Assembly (NCBI GenBank): GCA_018969715.1
Contig: JAGWXT010000003.1
Span: 124,001-188,000 of the forward strand
Source of the DNA: Actinomycetales bacterium
GTDB taxonomy: Bacteria > Actinomycetota > Actinomycetes > S36-B12 > UBA5976
Length of the DNA: 64,000 bases
Direction of reading: 5' to 3'
Below, piece by piece: positions 10,036-19,833 of this stretch (position 1 is the first letter of the stretch; the number at the start of each line of letters is the position of its first letter). A program made the position numbers and the translations under genes. Under the pieces are notes generated by a model, which saw only the letters and a list, made by a program, of their open reading frames with translations, ran no database searches and was not told the DNA's origin.

Positions 10036-10125
10036 CGTTACGAAATCGTTATCGCGAAGGCTTGACAACGACCCGGCTCGGTTGGCTACTGTCGGCAATC
10101 AGCAACGGGGATCCTTTTCGTAACG
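10036..10125 (+). promoter_or_regulatory. Putative operator/promoter of ABC transporter operon: CGTTACGAAA (10036-10045) and inverted copy TTTCGTAACG (10116-10125) flanking TTGACA (from 10061)
   Basis: Exact 10-bp inverted repeat about 80 bp apart; tandem AATCGTTACGA/AATCGTTATCG inside. Confidence 0.5.
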
Positions 10126-10139
10126 GGGAGCATTTTCGA

Positions 10140-10922
10140 ATGGAGGAGTGCCCGGTGAAGATCCCGGAGGTTCTTTTCTCCTTTCGCAACATGCGGAAAT
10201 CCTTCGGATCCGTGGAGGCGCTGCGCGACGGAAGTATCGACATTCGCCCCGGCTACTGCCACGCGATTGTCGGCGACAACGGGGCGGGGAAGTCCACGTT
10301 TCTCAAGCTCATTGCCGGTGCCGAGGTCCCGGACGGTGGCACTGAGATCGGACCCAACGGCCAGGAGGTTCGGATTACCTCCCCGCAGGATGCGATGGAG
10401 TTGGGAATCGCGACGGTCTATCAGAATCTCGCCCTTGCCGAGAACCGCAGCGTCGCTGAGAACGTCTTTCTCGGAAATGAGCCGCGGCGCTTCGGGATGA
10501 TCCGCCGCCGCGAAATGGAGGAGCGAGCTGCCGTCGCATTGCGGAAGATCACCACTCGGGACATTCCAATCGGCGCCCTCGTCTCGAATCTCTCCGGTGG
10601 GCAACGTCAGGCGGTCGCCCTCAGTCGCGCCGTTGTTGACGAAACCAAGACGGTGGTGCTGCTGGACGAGCCGACGGCGGCACTCGGCATTCAGGAGTCC
10701 CGGCACGTCCTGGACGCCATCCGCGGCTTGCGGGACACCGGGATGGGGGTCGTCATGATCAGTCACAGCCTTGCCCATGTCTTCGAGGTTGCCGATGACA
10801 TCACCGTGTTTCGGGCGGGACGAGTGACCGCATTCCTGCAACGCGCCGAGACCACTCCCGATGAAGTGGTCTCCTACATCACCGGACTCGCGGGTGCGGG
10901 TGACACCGAGGAGGACTCATGA
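10140..10922 (+). CDS. Sugar-type ABC transporter ATP-binding protein (single ABC domain)
   Basis: Walker A GDNGAGKST, signature NLSGGQRQAVALSRA, Walker B VVLLDEPTAALG; FrcA/RbsA-like half protein. Confidence 0.92.
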   Translation: MEECPVKIPEVLFSFRNMRKSFGSVEALRDGSIDIRPGYCHAIVGDNGAGKSTFLKLIAGAEVPDGGTEIGPNGQEVRITSPQDAMELGIATVYQNLALAENRSVAENVFLGNEPRRFGMIRRREMEERAAVALRKITTRDIPIGALVSNLSGGQRQAVALSRAVVDETKTVVLLDEPTAALGIQESRHVLDAIRGLRDTGMGVVMISHSLAHVFEVADDITVFRAGRVTAFLQRAETTPDEVVSYITGLAGAGDTEEDS

Positions 10923-11926
10923 CCGCGCTGGTGGCACCGGCTCAACTCGACGTCACGGGGCGTCGGAGTTTTGTCACCCGGATGATCTTCGGGCCCCGAG
11001 AGGCCGTCCTGATCGGTCTCATTGTCGTGCTCATGATCATCATGTGGTTCATTGAGCCGCGCTTCCTCGCCCTGGCCAACCTGCGCGCGATCCTCATCGG
11101 CAGCGCGATGGAAATGGTGCTGGTCGTCGGCGTGGTCTTCCTCATGGTCGGCAAGATGTTCGACCTATCGCTTGACGGCGTCATCAACATGGTTGGAGTC
11201 GTGGCGGGGCTGCTGATGGTCGGCGGTGTGCCATGGCCGATCGCCTGTGCCGCCGCCCTCGCTGCAGGCGCTGGTATCGGTCTCATCAACGGCATCTGCA
11301 CCACGACGCTGAACATGAACCCGCTGATGACAACGTTGGCCACCTGGTGGATCGCCCGCGGCATTGCATTCGGCCTCACCCAGGGGATATCGCCCTACGG
11401 CTTCCCACAGCAGTTCGTCGACATCGGTTACAGCCGTCTTGCCGGCATTCCTATCGTGTACTACTACGCACTCGCCGCGTTGGTCATCGGCGCTCTTGTT
11501 CTGGCCTTCACGAAGTACGGATACGACACCTTCGCGGTCGGCGGCAACCGCCTCGCATCGCGCCTGCGGGGTATTCCCACTCGCCGGGTGACCATGACCG
11601 CCTTCCTCGTACTGGCGCTGTTGGCTGGCTTCACCGGGCTGGTCTACGCGGCTCGACTGAATGCCGCAACGCCGCAGGCTGCCGTGAACGTCAACCTGCG
11701 GGTGATCGCGGCGGCCGTGATCGGCGGATGTGCCTTGGCCGGCGGCCGAGGGACCGTTATCGGCGGGGTGCTCGGCGTGCTCTTTGTGAGCCTGTTGCTG
11801 AGCTCGACGCTGGTCCTTGGCATCGACGGGGTCTGGCAGTACACGATCCTCGGGGGAGTCATCCTCGTTGCCGTCGGTGCGGATGCACTCGCCGCGAAGG
11901 TGCGGGGGCAGGAGGACCTTGAATGA
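10919..11926 (+). CDS. RbsC-family sugar ABC transporter permease
   Basis: Hydrophobic, GGVPWPIACAAALAAGAGIGLINGICTTTLNMNPLMTTLAT and FAVGGNRLASRLRGIPTRRV; ATGA overlap with ATPase gene. Confidence 0.9.
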   Translation: MTALVAPAQLDVTGRRSFVTRMIFGPREAVLIGLIVVLMIIMWFIEPRFLALANLRAILIGSAMEMVLVVGVVFLMVGKMFDLSLDGVINMVGVVAGLLMVGGVPWPIACAAALAAGAGIGLINGICTTTLNMNPLMTTLATWWIARGIAFGLTQGISPYGFPQQFVDIGYSRLAGIPIVYYYALAALVIGALVLAFTKYGYDTFAVGGNRLASRLRGIPTRRVTMTAFLVLALLAGFTGLVYAARLNAATPQAAVNVNLRVIAAAVIGGCALAGGRGTVIGGVLGVLFVSLLLSSTLVLGIDGVWQYTILGGVILVAVGADALAAKVRGQEDLE

Positions 11927-12069
11927 CGGATTTCGCCGGTGGACCGGTCCGGCATGTCAGGGCATCAGTAGGGCGCACGACGACAGCACCCCAGCAGTGA
12001 CAGCAGCACCTTTGGGCGCGAGGAAATCATCCTCGTGTAGCAATGACCACTGATGAAAGGCAGGTACGT

Positions 12070-13077
12070 ATGAGGCGATATGCCGCAATTGCGGCTGCGC
12101 TCGCAGGCGCAGCACTGGTGCTGTCCGGATGCACCAGCGAGGGAGCATCCGACACGGCGGCCGAGGAGACGGCAGCAGCGGAGGCACCGGCAGAGGAGGC
12201 ACCGGCAGCGGAGGCACCGGCGGCCAGCGATGACTGCACCTACTACTGGTTGGCAGCCAACATCACGCATCCCTTCTACGTTGAGGGCAAGGCCGGCTGG
12301 AACAAGGCCGCTGAGGAACTCGGCGTCAAGGCTGAGCTCGTCGGCCCACTCGACCCGGATGTCCAGCAGCAGGTGGCATTCCTCGAGCAGATCATCGCGC
12401 AGCCTGATCAGACCTGTGGGCTGTACATGTACGCAATCGACTACAACACAGTCGGTCCGATCATGAAGAAGGTCCGCGAGGCCGGAATCCCCGTCATCAA
12501 CGGCAACGGTGACAGCGAGGACAAGACCATCCGTGATGCATTCATCGGAACCGACAACGTCGCCCTCGGCCGCGCCGGCTCCGTCCTTGCCTGCGACGCA
12601 CTCGGCGGCAAGGGCACCGTCGGCATCGTCTCCTTCATCACCGCGCAGAACCACCAGGAGCGGGTGAGGGGCTTCGAGGAGGGCATCAAGGCAAACTGCC
12701 CCGACGTGAAGGTGCTGCCGGTCTCCCCCAATGACGGCACCGCTGAAGGAGCATTCACCGCCGCCAACGGTCTGATCACCAGCAACCCGGATGTGAACCT
12801 CATCTGGGCGACTGACGCTGGCAGCCCAGGTGTTGCGCGTGCAGTTGAGGAGCGTGACCTCGTCGGCAAGATCCTGGTGGTCGGGACCGACCGCACGGCT
12901 GAGCAGATCGAGGCGATCAAGAAGGGTGTCGTGTCCGCCACGATCACCCAGGACACGACGACCGAGAACTACGTCGGCCTGTACATGCTGGACTGGCTGC
13001 GCAAGGGCCTGCAGGTTCCGGAGACGGTCATCACGAAGTCAGTTGTCATCGACGCCAACAACGTCGACACCCTGTAG
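12070..13077 (+). CDS. Substrate-binding lipoprotein of sugar ABC transporter
   Basis: Lipobox ALVLSGC; periplasmic-binding type-1 fold sequence; Ala/Glu/Pro-rich linker with 15-bp repeats. Confidence 0.9.
   Translation: MRRYAAIAAALAGAALVLSGCTSEGASDTAAEETAAAEAPAEEAPAAEAPAASDDCTYYWLAANITHPFYVEGKAGWNKAAEELGVKAELVGPLDPDVQQQVAFLEQIIAQPDQTCGLYMYAIDYNTVGPIMKKVREAGIPVINGNGDSEDKTIRDAFIGTDNVALGRAGSVLACDALGGKGTVGIVSFITAQNHQERVRGFEEGIKANCPDVKVLPVSPNDGTAEGAFTAANGLITSNPDVNLIWATDAGSPGVARAVEERDLVGKILVVGTDRTAEQIEAIKKGVVSATITQDTTTENYVGLYMLDWLRKGLQVPETVITKSVVIDANNVDTL
12181..12225 (+). repeat. 15-bp tandem repeat gaggcaccggcagmg x3 coding EAPAE/A linker of SBP
   Basis: Direct reading. Confidence 0.85.
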
Positions 13078-13084
13078 TCACGTC

Positions 13085-13108
13085 CCCGGTGGGAAGTGTC
13101 CCACCGGG
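13085..13108 (+). terminator. Perfect 10-bp stem/4-nt loop hairpin CCCGGTGGGA-AGTG-TCCCACCGGG after SBP gene
   Basis: Inverted repeat read directly; no U-tract, so terminator/stabiliser role uncertain. Confidence 0.5.
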
Positions 13109-13130
13109 TGACCACAGCACGAAGGACGCG

Positions 13131-13173
13131 TGCGGGGATGGGATCCGGAGAGTTTTCCGAACCCATCCCCGCA
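13131..13173 (+). terminator. Perfect 12-bp stem TGCGGGGATGGG...CCCATCCCCGCA with internal mini-stem, upstream of SMP-30 gene
   Basis: Inverted repeat read directly. Confidence 0.45.
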
Positions 13174-13199
13174 CCGCATATGGGATGAGAGGAGTCGCC

Positions 13200-14084
13200 A
13201 TGCAGCAGTTGAGCGCCTGTGAGGTTCTCGTTGACTGCCGCCTCGACCTCAGCGAGGGACCGGCATGGCACGCCGCCGAAGGAGCCCTGTACTGGGTGAG
13301 CATCCTCGACGGGGTCGTGCATCGCTACCACCTGAGCAGTGGTGAGCATCGCACGTGGGAGGTGGGCCAGATGGTCGGGGCCGTCGTTGTTCGTGAATCG
13401 GGGGGCATGATGCTCGCCATCCGCGATGGCTTTGCCACCCTCGACACCGTCAGTGGCATGACGACCCTGGTCGCTGAAGTTGAGTCAACGGATGCCGGCC
13501 AGCGTATGAACGATGGGAAGTGCGATGCGCGTGGTCGGTTCTGGGCTGGCACCATGAGTGCGAGCACCCCAGTTCCCGGCTCCGGCACCCTCTATCGCCT
13601 CGATGCTGACCGAACGGTCACGCCGATGCTGGGGGGAGTGACCATCTCAAATGGCCTCGGGTGGAGTCCGGACAACAGGACCATGTACTTCATCGACACG
13701 CCCACAGGGCGGGTTGATGCATTTGACTTCGACCTCGCCAGCGGGACCATCGACAACCGGCGCGGGTGTGCCCAGGTCACGCGGGGGGAGGCCTCTCCGG
13801 ATGGCATGGCGGTGGATGCCGAGGGGTGTCTGTGGGTCGCCGTCTGGGGGGTGGGTGAGGTTCGACGCTACAGTCCTGATGGCCGGCATTGCGCGACCCT
13901 GCGGACCCCACTGCCGGCACCCTCGAGTTGCGCCTTCGGTGGCAGCGGCTTGGACACCCTCATGATCACGACTGCCCGACTAGGGCTCACCCCCGAACAA
14001 TGCGCCGAGTTTCCCCACTCCGGAAGCATTCTGGCCGCTGATGTGGGTGTGGTCGGGCTGCCGGTGGCCACCTGTGCGGCATGA
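13200..14084 (+). CDS. SMP-30/gluconolactonase family protein
   Basis: LSEGPAWHAAEGALYWVSILDG, MNDGKCDARGRFWAGTMS, NGLGWSPDNRTMYFIDT motifs. Confidence 0.92.
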   Translation: MQQLSACEVLVDCRLDLSEGPAWHAAEGALYWVSILDGVVHRYHLSSGEHRTWEVGQMVGAVVVRESGGMMLAIRDGFATLDTVSGMTTLVAEVESTDAGQRMNDGKCDARGRFWAGTMSASTPVPGSGTLYRLDADRTVTPMLGGVTISNGLGWSPDNRTMYFIDTPTGRVDAFDFDLASGTIDNRRGCAQVTRGEASPDGMAVDAEGCLWVAVWGVGEVRRYSPDGRHCATLRTPLPAPSSCAFGGSGLDTLMITTARLGLTPEQCAEFPHSGSILAADVGVVGLPVATCAA

Positions 14085-14126
14085 ATCCCCGTCCGCCGCT
14101 GGGTCGCAACAGTAAGCGGCCCGGCG

Positions 14127-14960
14127 TCAGAGACCTGGGACGTAGCCCTGCCCGTATTGCACCGTCACCGGATCTCGGAAGAAGGGCACGGCCGGCATGA
14201 TGGTTGTCTGGCCACCATCGCAGTTGATCGTCTGCCCAATGATGTAGCGGGATTCCGGCGAGGAGAGGAACGCCGCCAGCGCTCCGATATCCGAGCCCTG
14301 ACCGATGAAGCCGCTGGGCAGGACCTGTGCCGCCGCCTGCTCGTCAAAGGTCTCATCCAGTTCGAGGACCTTGCGTTGGTTCTCCACCAGCACCCAGCCC
14401 GACGCGATGCAGTTAACGCGAACTCCCTGCTGGATCAGCTCCAAGGACATCGTTCGAGTCAACCCTACGATCGCAGCCTTCGTTGCCGCGTACACCGAGT
14501 GCTCAGTCATCGCGCCATAGGCATGCACTGAACTGATGTTGACCAATGTGCCTCCCTGACGCGGGATCATGATCTCGGCCGCCCCCTGTGAGACGAAGAA
14601 CATGCCTCGGACATTCACGTTGAACAGCGTGTCGTACTGCTCCGGGGTCGTCTTCAGCAGCGGCCGATTCATCGTGATGCCGGAGTTGTTGATCACACCA
14701 TCGAGGTCACCCAGTGCCTCGGCGGCGCGCTCCGGCAGCTGCCGTGCCTGCGAAACCTCCCCGAGATCCGCCTTGAGCACAGCCGCGGTGCCACCGGCGG
14801 CGCGAATGGTCGCGGCCGCCGACTCCGCTCCGTCCGCACTGTGTGCATAGTGCAGGGCCACTTTCGCGCCACGGTCAGCGAAGTCCAGTGCCAGTCCCCG
14901 TCCGATCCCCGTGCCCGCACCCGTGATGAGAATGTGGCGACCCGCGAGCGTCTGAAACAC
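14127..14960 (-). CDS. SDR family oxidoreductase
   Basis: ILITGAGTGIGRGLAL, NNSG, YAATKAAIVGLTR catalytic YxxxK. Confidence 0.93.
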   Translation of the reverse strand: MFQTLAGRHILITGAGTGIGRGLALDFADRGAKVALHYAHSADGAESAAATIRAAGGTAAVLKADLGEVSQARQLPERAAEALGDLDGVINNSGITMNRPLLKTTPEQYDTLFNVNVRGMFFVSQGAAEIMIPRQGGTLVNISSVHAYGAMTEHSVYAATKAAIVGLTRTMSLELIQQGVRVNCIASGWVLVENQRKVLELDETFDEQAAAQVLPSGFIGQGSDIGALAAFLSSPESRYIIGQTINCDGGQTTIMPAVPFFRDPVTVQYGQGYVPGL

Positions 14961-15178
14961 CCACCAACCTCCTTGTTTATATTTAGCCCTTGTCTATGCG
15001 CTGTCCTCATCGGGCACGCTGATGCGCTGCCCTTGATCGTGCACGCTCGACGTGAGGCCGAGTGGTCTTGCTGGCCGCGCGAACTCGGCCACCCTGCGGC
15101 ACCCTAGGCTACAGTCAACAGTCATCCGAATCGTCGTCGCCGGACGGGCCCCGGCGGCGGGCACGGAGAGGCGGCATC

Positions 15179-16171
15179 GTGGGCGGTCTCACCGCAGTGT
15201 GGGAGGGCGAGTTTCCCCGTCCGGGGGCGGAGGAAGACGCTCGCGAATGGGCCCACCATGGCATTGCGGTTCTGCCCGACGGCCGCGTCGCGGTCGCCGA
15301 TGCGCGCGGCTCGCGGCTGGCCATCTGCCAGCCGGACGGCCGTATTGAACACGTCATGACGCTGCCGATAATCCAGGCGCACGGGATCACCGTCGAGGCC
15401 GGCGATGATGGCACATTCCTCTGGGTCGCCGACAATGGCGATCACCGCTGGCTCCTACCGGACGGGTCGGTGACACCGCGGTCCGACGCCCCTCAGGGGC
15501 GGGTGCTCAAGGTGGGCCTCGATGGTGAGGTGCTGCTTTCCATTGGGGTACCTCGCCTTCCGCAGTACCGCGACGCACCTTTCTCTCCCACGCACGTCGT
15601 GGTTGATGAGGCGAACGCCGGCAGTGGGGATGTGTGGATCTGCGACGGCTATGGGGCCTCGCTCGTGATCAGGGTAACCCCCGAAGGCGAGATCGCTCAG
15701 GTTATCGACGGGGTATCGGGGATGGGCCACTTCAACCAGCCGCACGGGGCGACGATCGACCGGCGTCGCGGCGCGCCGGAGCTCTTGGTCGCTGACCGCG
15801 CGAACAGCCGAATCCAGGTGTTTGACCTCGATGGCCGGTTTCAACGCGGGGTCGGCGTGGGCGATTTGCGCAGCCCCGGGCACTTTGCACCGTACGGTCG
15901 CTGGCTGCTGGTTGCCGAACTCCACCGCCGGATCATGGCGCTGGGTGAGGACGATGCGGTGCACACCGTTCTGGACTGCCGCACAGGTGCTGCCGATGAG
16001 TTCGAGGGCGGCTGGCCCAATGTGCTCGCGGGCGAGGAAACCACATCCCCGGCCTTTCAGGCGGGGATGCTGAACTCGCCCCATTCCATTGCCGTTGCCG
16101 GCGACCGCCTCTATGTCGCCGAATGGGTGATCGGCGGCCGGCTGTGCACGTTCACCCTCCAGGCCTCCTAG
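15179..16171 (+). CDS. NHL-repeat/peptidyl-alpha-hydroxyglycine lyase-like beta-propeller protein
   Basis: HGIAVLPDGRVAVADARGSRL, FNQPHGATIDRRRGAPELLVADRANSRIQVFDLDG; in-frame GTG at 15179. Confidence 0.78.
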   Translation: MGGLTAVWEGEFPRPGAEEDAREWAHHGIAVLPDGRVAVADARGSRLAICQPDGRIEHVMTLPIIQAHGITVEAGDDGTFLWVADNGDHRWLLPDGSVTPRSDAPQGRVLKVGLDGEVLLSIGVPRLPQYRDAPFSPTHVVVDEANAGSGDVWICDGYGASLVIRVTPEGEIAQVIDGVSGMGHFNQPHGATIDRRRGAPELLVADRANSRIQVFDLDGRFQRGVGVGDLRSPGHFAPYGRWLLVAELHRRIMALGEDDAVHTVLDCRTGAADEFEGGWPNVLAGEETTSPAFQAGMLNSPHSIAVAGDRLYVAEWVIGGRLCTFTLQAS

Positions 16172-16222
16172 TTCGCACGAAGCACCCTCACCACGAAGCA
16201 CCCTCACCACGAAGGAGGACCG

Positions 16223-17083
16223 ATGCGCATCACCTTGGACCCTTACATGTTCCGGACCACGCCACTGACCGAACTGCCCGGCTTGGTTGCCGATCTGGGG
16301 TACGAGTACATCGAGCTGTCACCACGGGAGGACTTCATTCCCTTCTTCCGTCATCCCCGAGTCGACACCGCGGGTGTACGCGCCTTCGATCGGGCGCTGA
16401 AGGCGGCAGGTGTGAAGGTGGCATGCATCCTCCCGCTGTTCCGCTGGTCAGGACCAAGTGAGGAGGCACGCCAAGCTGCGGTGCGCTACTGGCGACGCAG
16501 TATCGAGATCGCTGCCGATCTGGGCGTGGACACGATGCTCTCGGAGTTCAATGGCCGGCCAGAGGCACCTGATGCCAGCGAGGCCCTCTTCTGGCGGTCA
16601 ATGGAGGAGTTGCTGCCGCTGTTCGAGCGGGCGCAGATCAGGCTGGTTCTGGAGCCGCACCCGGACGACTTCATTGAGAACGGGTTCGCTGCGGTCGACA
16701 TGCTGCGCGGTATCAATCATCCGGCCATTGCCTTCTCCTACTGCGCCCCGCACACCTACCACATGGGCGGTGACATTCGCGGGATCATCGAGTACGCCGG
16801 TGATCTGCTCACCCACGTGCATGTCGCCGATACCTTTGACTTCCGGGCCTCATCGGGACTTCGCTACATCCTCAATCCGCCCGGGACCGCGGCGCGCATC
16901 CACCAGCACCTCGATATCGGTCAGGGTGAGGTGGACTTCGATGAGTTCTTTGGCGCACTGCGCGATGTGGGCTTCGATGGCACGATGACGGTGTGCGTCT
17001 TTGCCTGGGAGGAGCGGGCTCGCGAGTCCAGTGAGTTCAACCTGGCCGAGATCAATCGGCGGCTGGCTGACTGGCGTCGCTGA
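16223..17083 (+). CDS. Sugar phosphate isomerase/epimerase (AP endonuclease 2-like TIM barrel)
   Basis: LGYEYIELSPRED, LVLEPHPDDFIENG, HVHVADTFDFRASSG, GQGEVDFDEFFGALRDVGFDGTM. Confidence 0.88.
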   Translation: MRITLDPYMFRTTPLTELPGLVADLGYEYIELSPREDFIPFFRHPRVDTAGVRAFDRALKAAGVKVACILPLFRWSGPSEEARQAAVRYWRRSIEIAADLGVDTMLSEFNGRPEAPDASEALFWRSMEELLPLFERAQIRLVLEPHPDDFIENGFAAVDMLRGINHPAIAFSYCAPHTYHMGGDIRGIIEYAGDLLTHVHVADTFDFRASSGLRYILNPPGTAARIHQHLDIGQGEVDFDEFFGALRDVGFDGTMTVCVFAWEERARESSEFNLAEINRRLADWRR

Positions 17084-18236
17084 CACTGCCGATACGAGGA
17101 CGGTAGGTGGCCAGTTCTCGCGTCCTGTTCACACCCACGACTCCCACGAGCACGTCATCTCGGTGGTACTCGACGATACAGTCACCGTCCCAGGAGCCAC
17201 TGGCGAGCGTCGGCACTCCGAGGGCGGGCATGCCGAATGACTGCAGGGTTGCGTCGTACTGGTCCGACCAGAACGACGGCAGTGGGCGAAAGTCCAATGC
17301 GGGCGACTGGCCGGCCAGCAGTGCCGCGATCACCGCACCTGCGCGCCGTCCGGTATCGGTGGGCATGCTCCAGTGCTCGATGCGTCGCGGCACCTCGTCG
17401 AACAGCGGATTGGGAAAGCGCGCGATGTCGCCGACGGCGAGCACTGGTGCCTCGGCGCCCTCCTCGCCGGCAGCGGTCGTCCGCACGGCGCACAGGCGGT
17501 TGTCGGTGAGGACCCCATCGACCAGATCCAGGCCATTGCCTGCGCACCACTGTGTATTCGGCACACTGCCCACAGCACTGAGGATGACGTCGGCGGTGAG
17601 GGTGCGGCCGTCGCTCAGGGTCACGCCGGACGGCTCGTACCCGCTCACACCAACCCCGAGGTGGAACTCGACCCCTGCCTGTTCATGGCGTCGGCGGAGG
17701 CCCGCGCCGAGGTGCTCGCCGAGCGGGCGGATCATCGGCTCAGCGTCGGCGGCACAGACGGTAACCGCGCAGCCCATGGCGCGGGCTGTCGCCGCCACCT
17801 CACAGCCGATGAACCCCGCGCCGATGATGAGCAGCCGACGTCCGGGGGTGAGCGCCCGACGAAGTGCCTCAGCATCCTCCACCGTGCGCAGCACCATGGG
17901 TGGTGGGCCCGGCACGGGAAGCACTCGGGGGCGGATGCCGGTAGCGATGATCAGGGCGTCAAAGGGCACCGTGTCATCGGCGAGCAGCACCTCGCGGCGG
18001 TAGAGGTCCAAGCCGACCACCGGCTGACCCAGTCGCCACCCCAGGTCATCTCGACGGATCCGGAAGGCCAAGTCGGCGGCGGTCGCCGACTCGCGCAGTG
18101 CCGCCTTCGACAGCGGGGGACGGTTGTACGGCAGGTGACGTTCGTCGCCGAGAACGGTCACAGCGAGGCCGTGGCCACGAACCGCCTCCGCAGCGCGCAG
18201 TCCCGCCAGCCCTGCCCCGACGACGACGACGGTCAT
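17052..18236 (-). CDS. FAD/NAD(P)-dependent ferredoxin reductase
   Basis: VVVVGAGLAGLRAAEAVR, GDERHLPYNRPPLSKAALR, LLIIGAGFIGCEVAATA, AVGDIARFPNP. Confidence 0.92.
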   Translation of the reverse strand: MTVVVVGAGLAGLRAAEAVRGHGLAVTVLGDERHLPYNRPPLSKAALRESATAADLAFRIRRDDLGWRLGQPVVGLDLYRREVLLADDTVPFDALIIATGIRPRVLPVPGPPPMVLRTVEDAEALRRALTPGRRLLIIGAGFIGCEVAATARAMGCAVTVCAADAEPMIRPLGEHLGAGLRRRHEQAGVEFHLGVGVSGYEPSGVTLSDGRTLTADVILSAVGSVPNTQWCAGNGLDLVDGVLTDNRLCAVRTTAAGEEGAEAPVLAVGDIARFPNPLFDEVPRRIEHWSMPTDTGRRAGAVIAALLAGQSPALDFRPLPSFWSDQYDATLQSFGMPALGVPTLASGSWDGDCIVEYHRDDVLVGVVGVNRTRELATYRPRIGSVSDASQPAAD

Positions 18237-18239
18237 GCG

Positions 18240-18431
18240 TCAGTCGTGGATGATCGTGATTGCCTGCATTGGGCAGACATCGGCTGCCGCGTTGACGTCA
18301 TCGGCAAGGGCGGAGTCCGCTTCCGTCTGGTACACCAGCACCCCATCATTATCGAGAGCGAACACCGTGGGCGCCTCGAAGGTGCACTGGCCATAGTTCT
18401 GGCACTTGTCCAGGTCGACGATGATCTTCAC
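18240..18431 (-). CDS. [3Fe-4S]-type ferredoxin
   Basis: 63 aa with three Cys: CQNYGQC...VCP. Confidence 0.9.
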   Translation of the reverse strand: MKIIVDLDKCQNYGQCTFEAPTVFALDNDGVLVYQTEADSALADDVNAAADVCPMQAITIIHD

Positions 18432-18570
18432 TGGGAACTCCTTCCGTCCGGCGCCTCATGTCGCGGCCCACACCGCCTGCGCGCTCTATCCAAGCAGGGG
18501 CTGTCGGAGGAGGTGCTGCCGCCAACCGCCGGTGTTGCGGGCGAGTAGTCAGTCGAGCTGCGCTATGCCG

Positions 18571-19701
18571 TCAGTCGTGCCGCGCCACAAGGCCGAGCGC
18601 CGCACATCCGGCCTCGGTGGCCGCCAGACCGAAGGCGTCGATCGGTCCGAGGGCACCGACCCCCTGTGTACCCGTGCGCACGCAGGTCTCTGCGGCCCAC
18701 GTCAGCAGGTCGGCGGTCAGCTCATATGGGCTGGGGCCGTCGAGGTGCACGGTCCCGGTGATCTGGCCGTCGGCGTCTCGCACCCGCGCGACGACCAGGG
18801 TGCGGGATCGGGAGCGACGGGCAGCGTCCGGCCCACGGCCGGTGGTGGGGTCGCTGCGTGCCAGCACGATACGTCGGGCGAGGGCCCGGCTGCCTGGAAT
18901 CCGCAAGACAGCGTCCACAGCTGCCGCACTGCGGCTGGCCTGTGCCGTGCGCGGTCCGGCCCAGCCGAGGAATACCTCGACGTCGCTGATCCCCGGTGCC
19001 AGGCGCGGCAGCGTGAACTGCTCGGTGCCGCCGATGGTGAGCCCGGGCAACGATTGCCCGTCGACGTCGAAGGTGGTCGTGCGCGCTGCCATTCGCTCAC
19101 TGCGCAGGCGTCCGCCGATGAACGCGTGGCCGCGCTCGACGAGCATGCCGGCCGCACTTGCCCGGGTCCCGCTGCTCATGCCCATGGCGCCGCGGACGAA
19201 GTACCCGATCTCCAGGCGCACCGGGGTTCGTCCGGCGTTGTGGGCATCGGCGATCGCGAGCGCTCCGGCCAGGTTCCCCGGAACGTAGTCGTAGCCGAAT
19301 GCGGTCAGCAGGCGGGCGCCGGTAGCGGTGGCGCGGGGGCCGTACTCCTCGAACACCTGGCGTATGTAGGAGCTCTCACCGGTGCAGTCGATCAACGTTG
19401 CCCCGGCATCGATTGCGGCCTCGCAGGCGGGTCCACCCAATCGTTGGAAGGGACCGACCGTGCTCACGAGGACGTCTGAGGCCGAGGCGAGCAGCGCCCG
19501 CACACTGCGGGGATCCGCAGCGTCGGCGACGTCCGTCTGGGGGCTCCTGCCCACCTGGTTCGCCAGGCTTGCCGCAAGGTCCGCCACGCGCTCAGGTGAG
19601 CGGGACACGACCGTGACCGGCAGGCCCCGCCGCATCATCGCCTCGGCGGTGAGTCGACCCGTGTACCCGGTGGCACCGAACAGCAGGATCCGTCCGCTCA
19701 T
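18571..19701 (-). CDS. Saccharopine dehydrogenase / trans-acting enoyl reductase family protein
   Basis: ILLFGATGYTGRLTAEAMMRRGLPV, GPFQRLGGPACEAAIDAGATLIDCTGE. Confidence 0.85.
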   Translation of the reverse strand: MSGRILLFGATGYTGRLTAEAMMRRGLPVTVVSRSPERVADLAASLANQVGRSPQTDVADAADPRSVRALLASASDVLVSTVGPFQRLGGPACEAAIDAGATLIDCTGESSYIRQVFEEYGPRATATGARLLTAFGYDYVPGNLAGALAIADAHNAGRTPVRLEIGYFVRGAMGMSSGTRASAAGMLVERGHAFIGGRLRSERMAARTTTFDVDGQSLPGLTIGGTEQFTLPRLAPGISDVEVFLGWAGPRTAQASRSAAAVDAVLRIPGSRALARRIVLARSDPTTGRGPDAARRSRSRTLVVARVRDADGQITGTVHLDGPSPYELTADLLTWAAETCVRTGTQGVGALGPIDAFGLAATEAGCAALGLVARHD

Positions 19702-19833
19702 GGGACGAGACCTACTGCGGTCACCGTCGCACGACCTCTCACGCTCCGACTATAGGGACCGCCAGTGTGGTAGCCTCCGGGGCTGCGACCGGGGACATCA
19801 CCCGGAGAGTGCGCATGATGACAGGAGCGTGCC

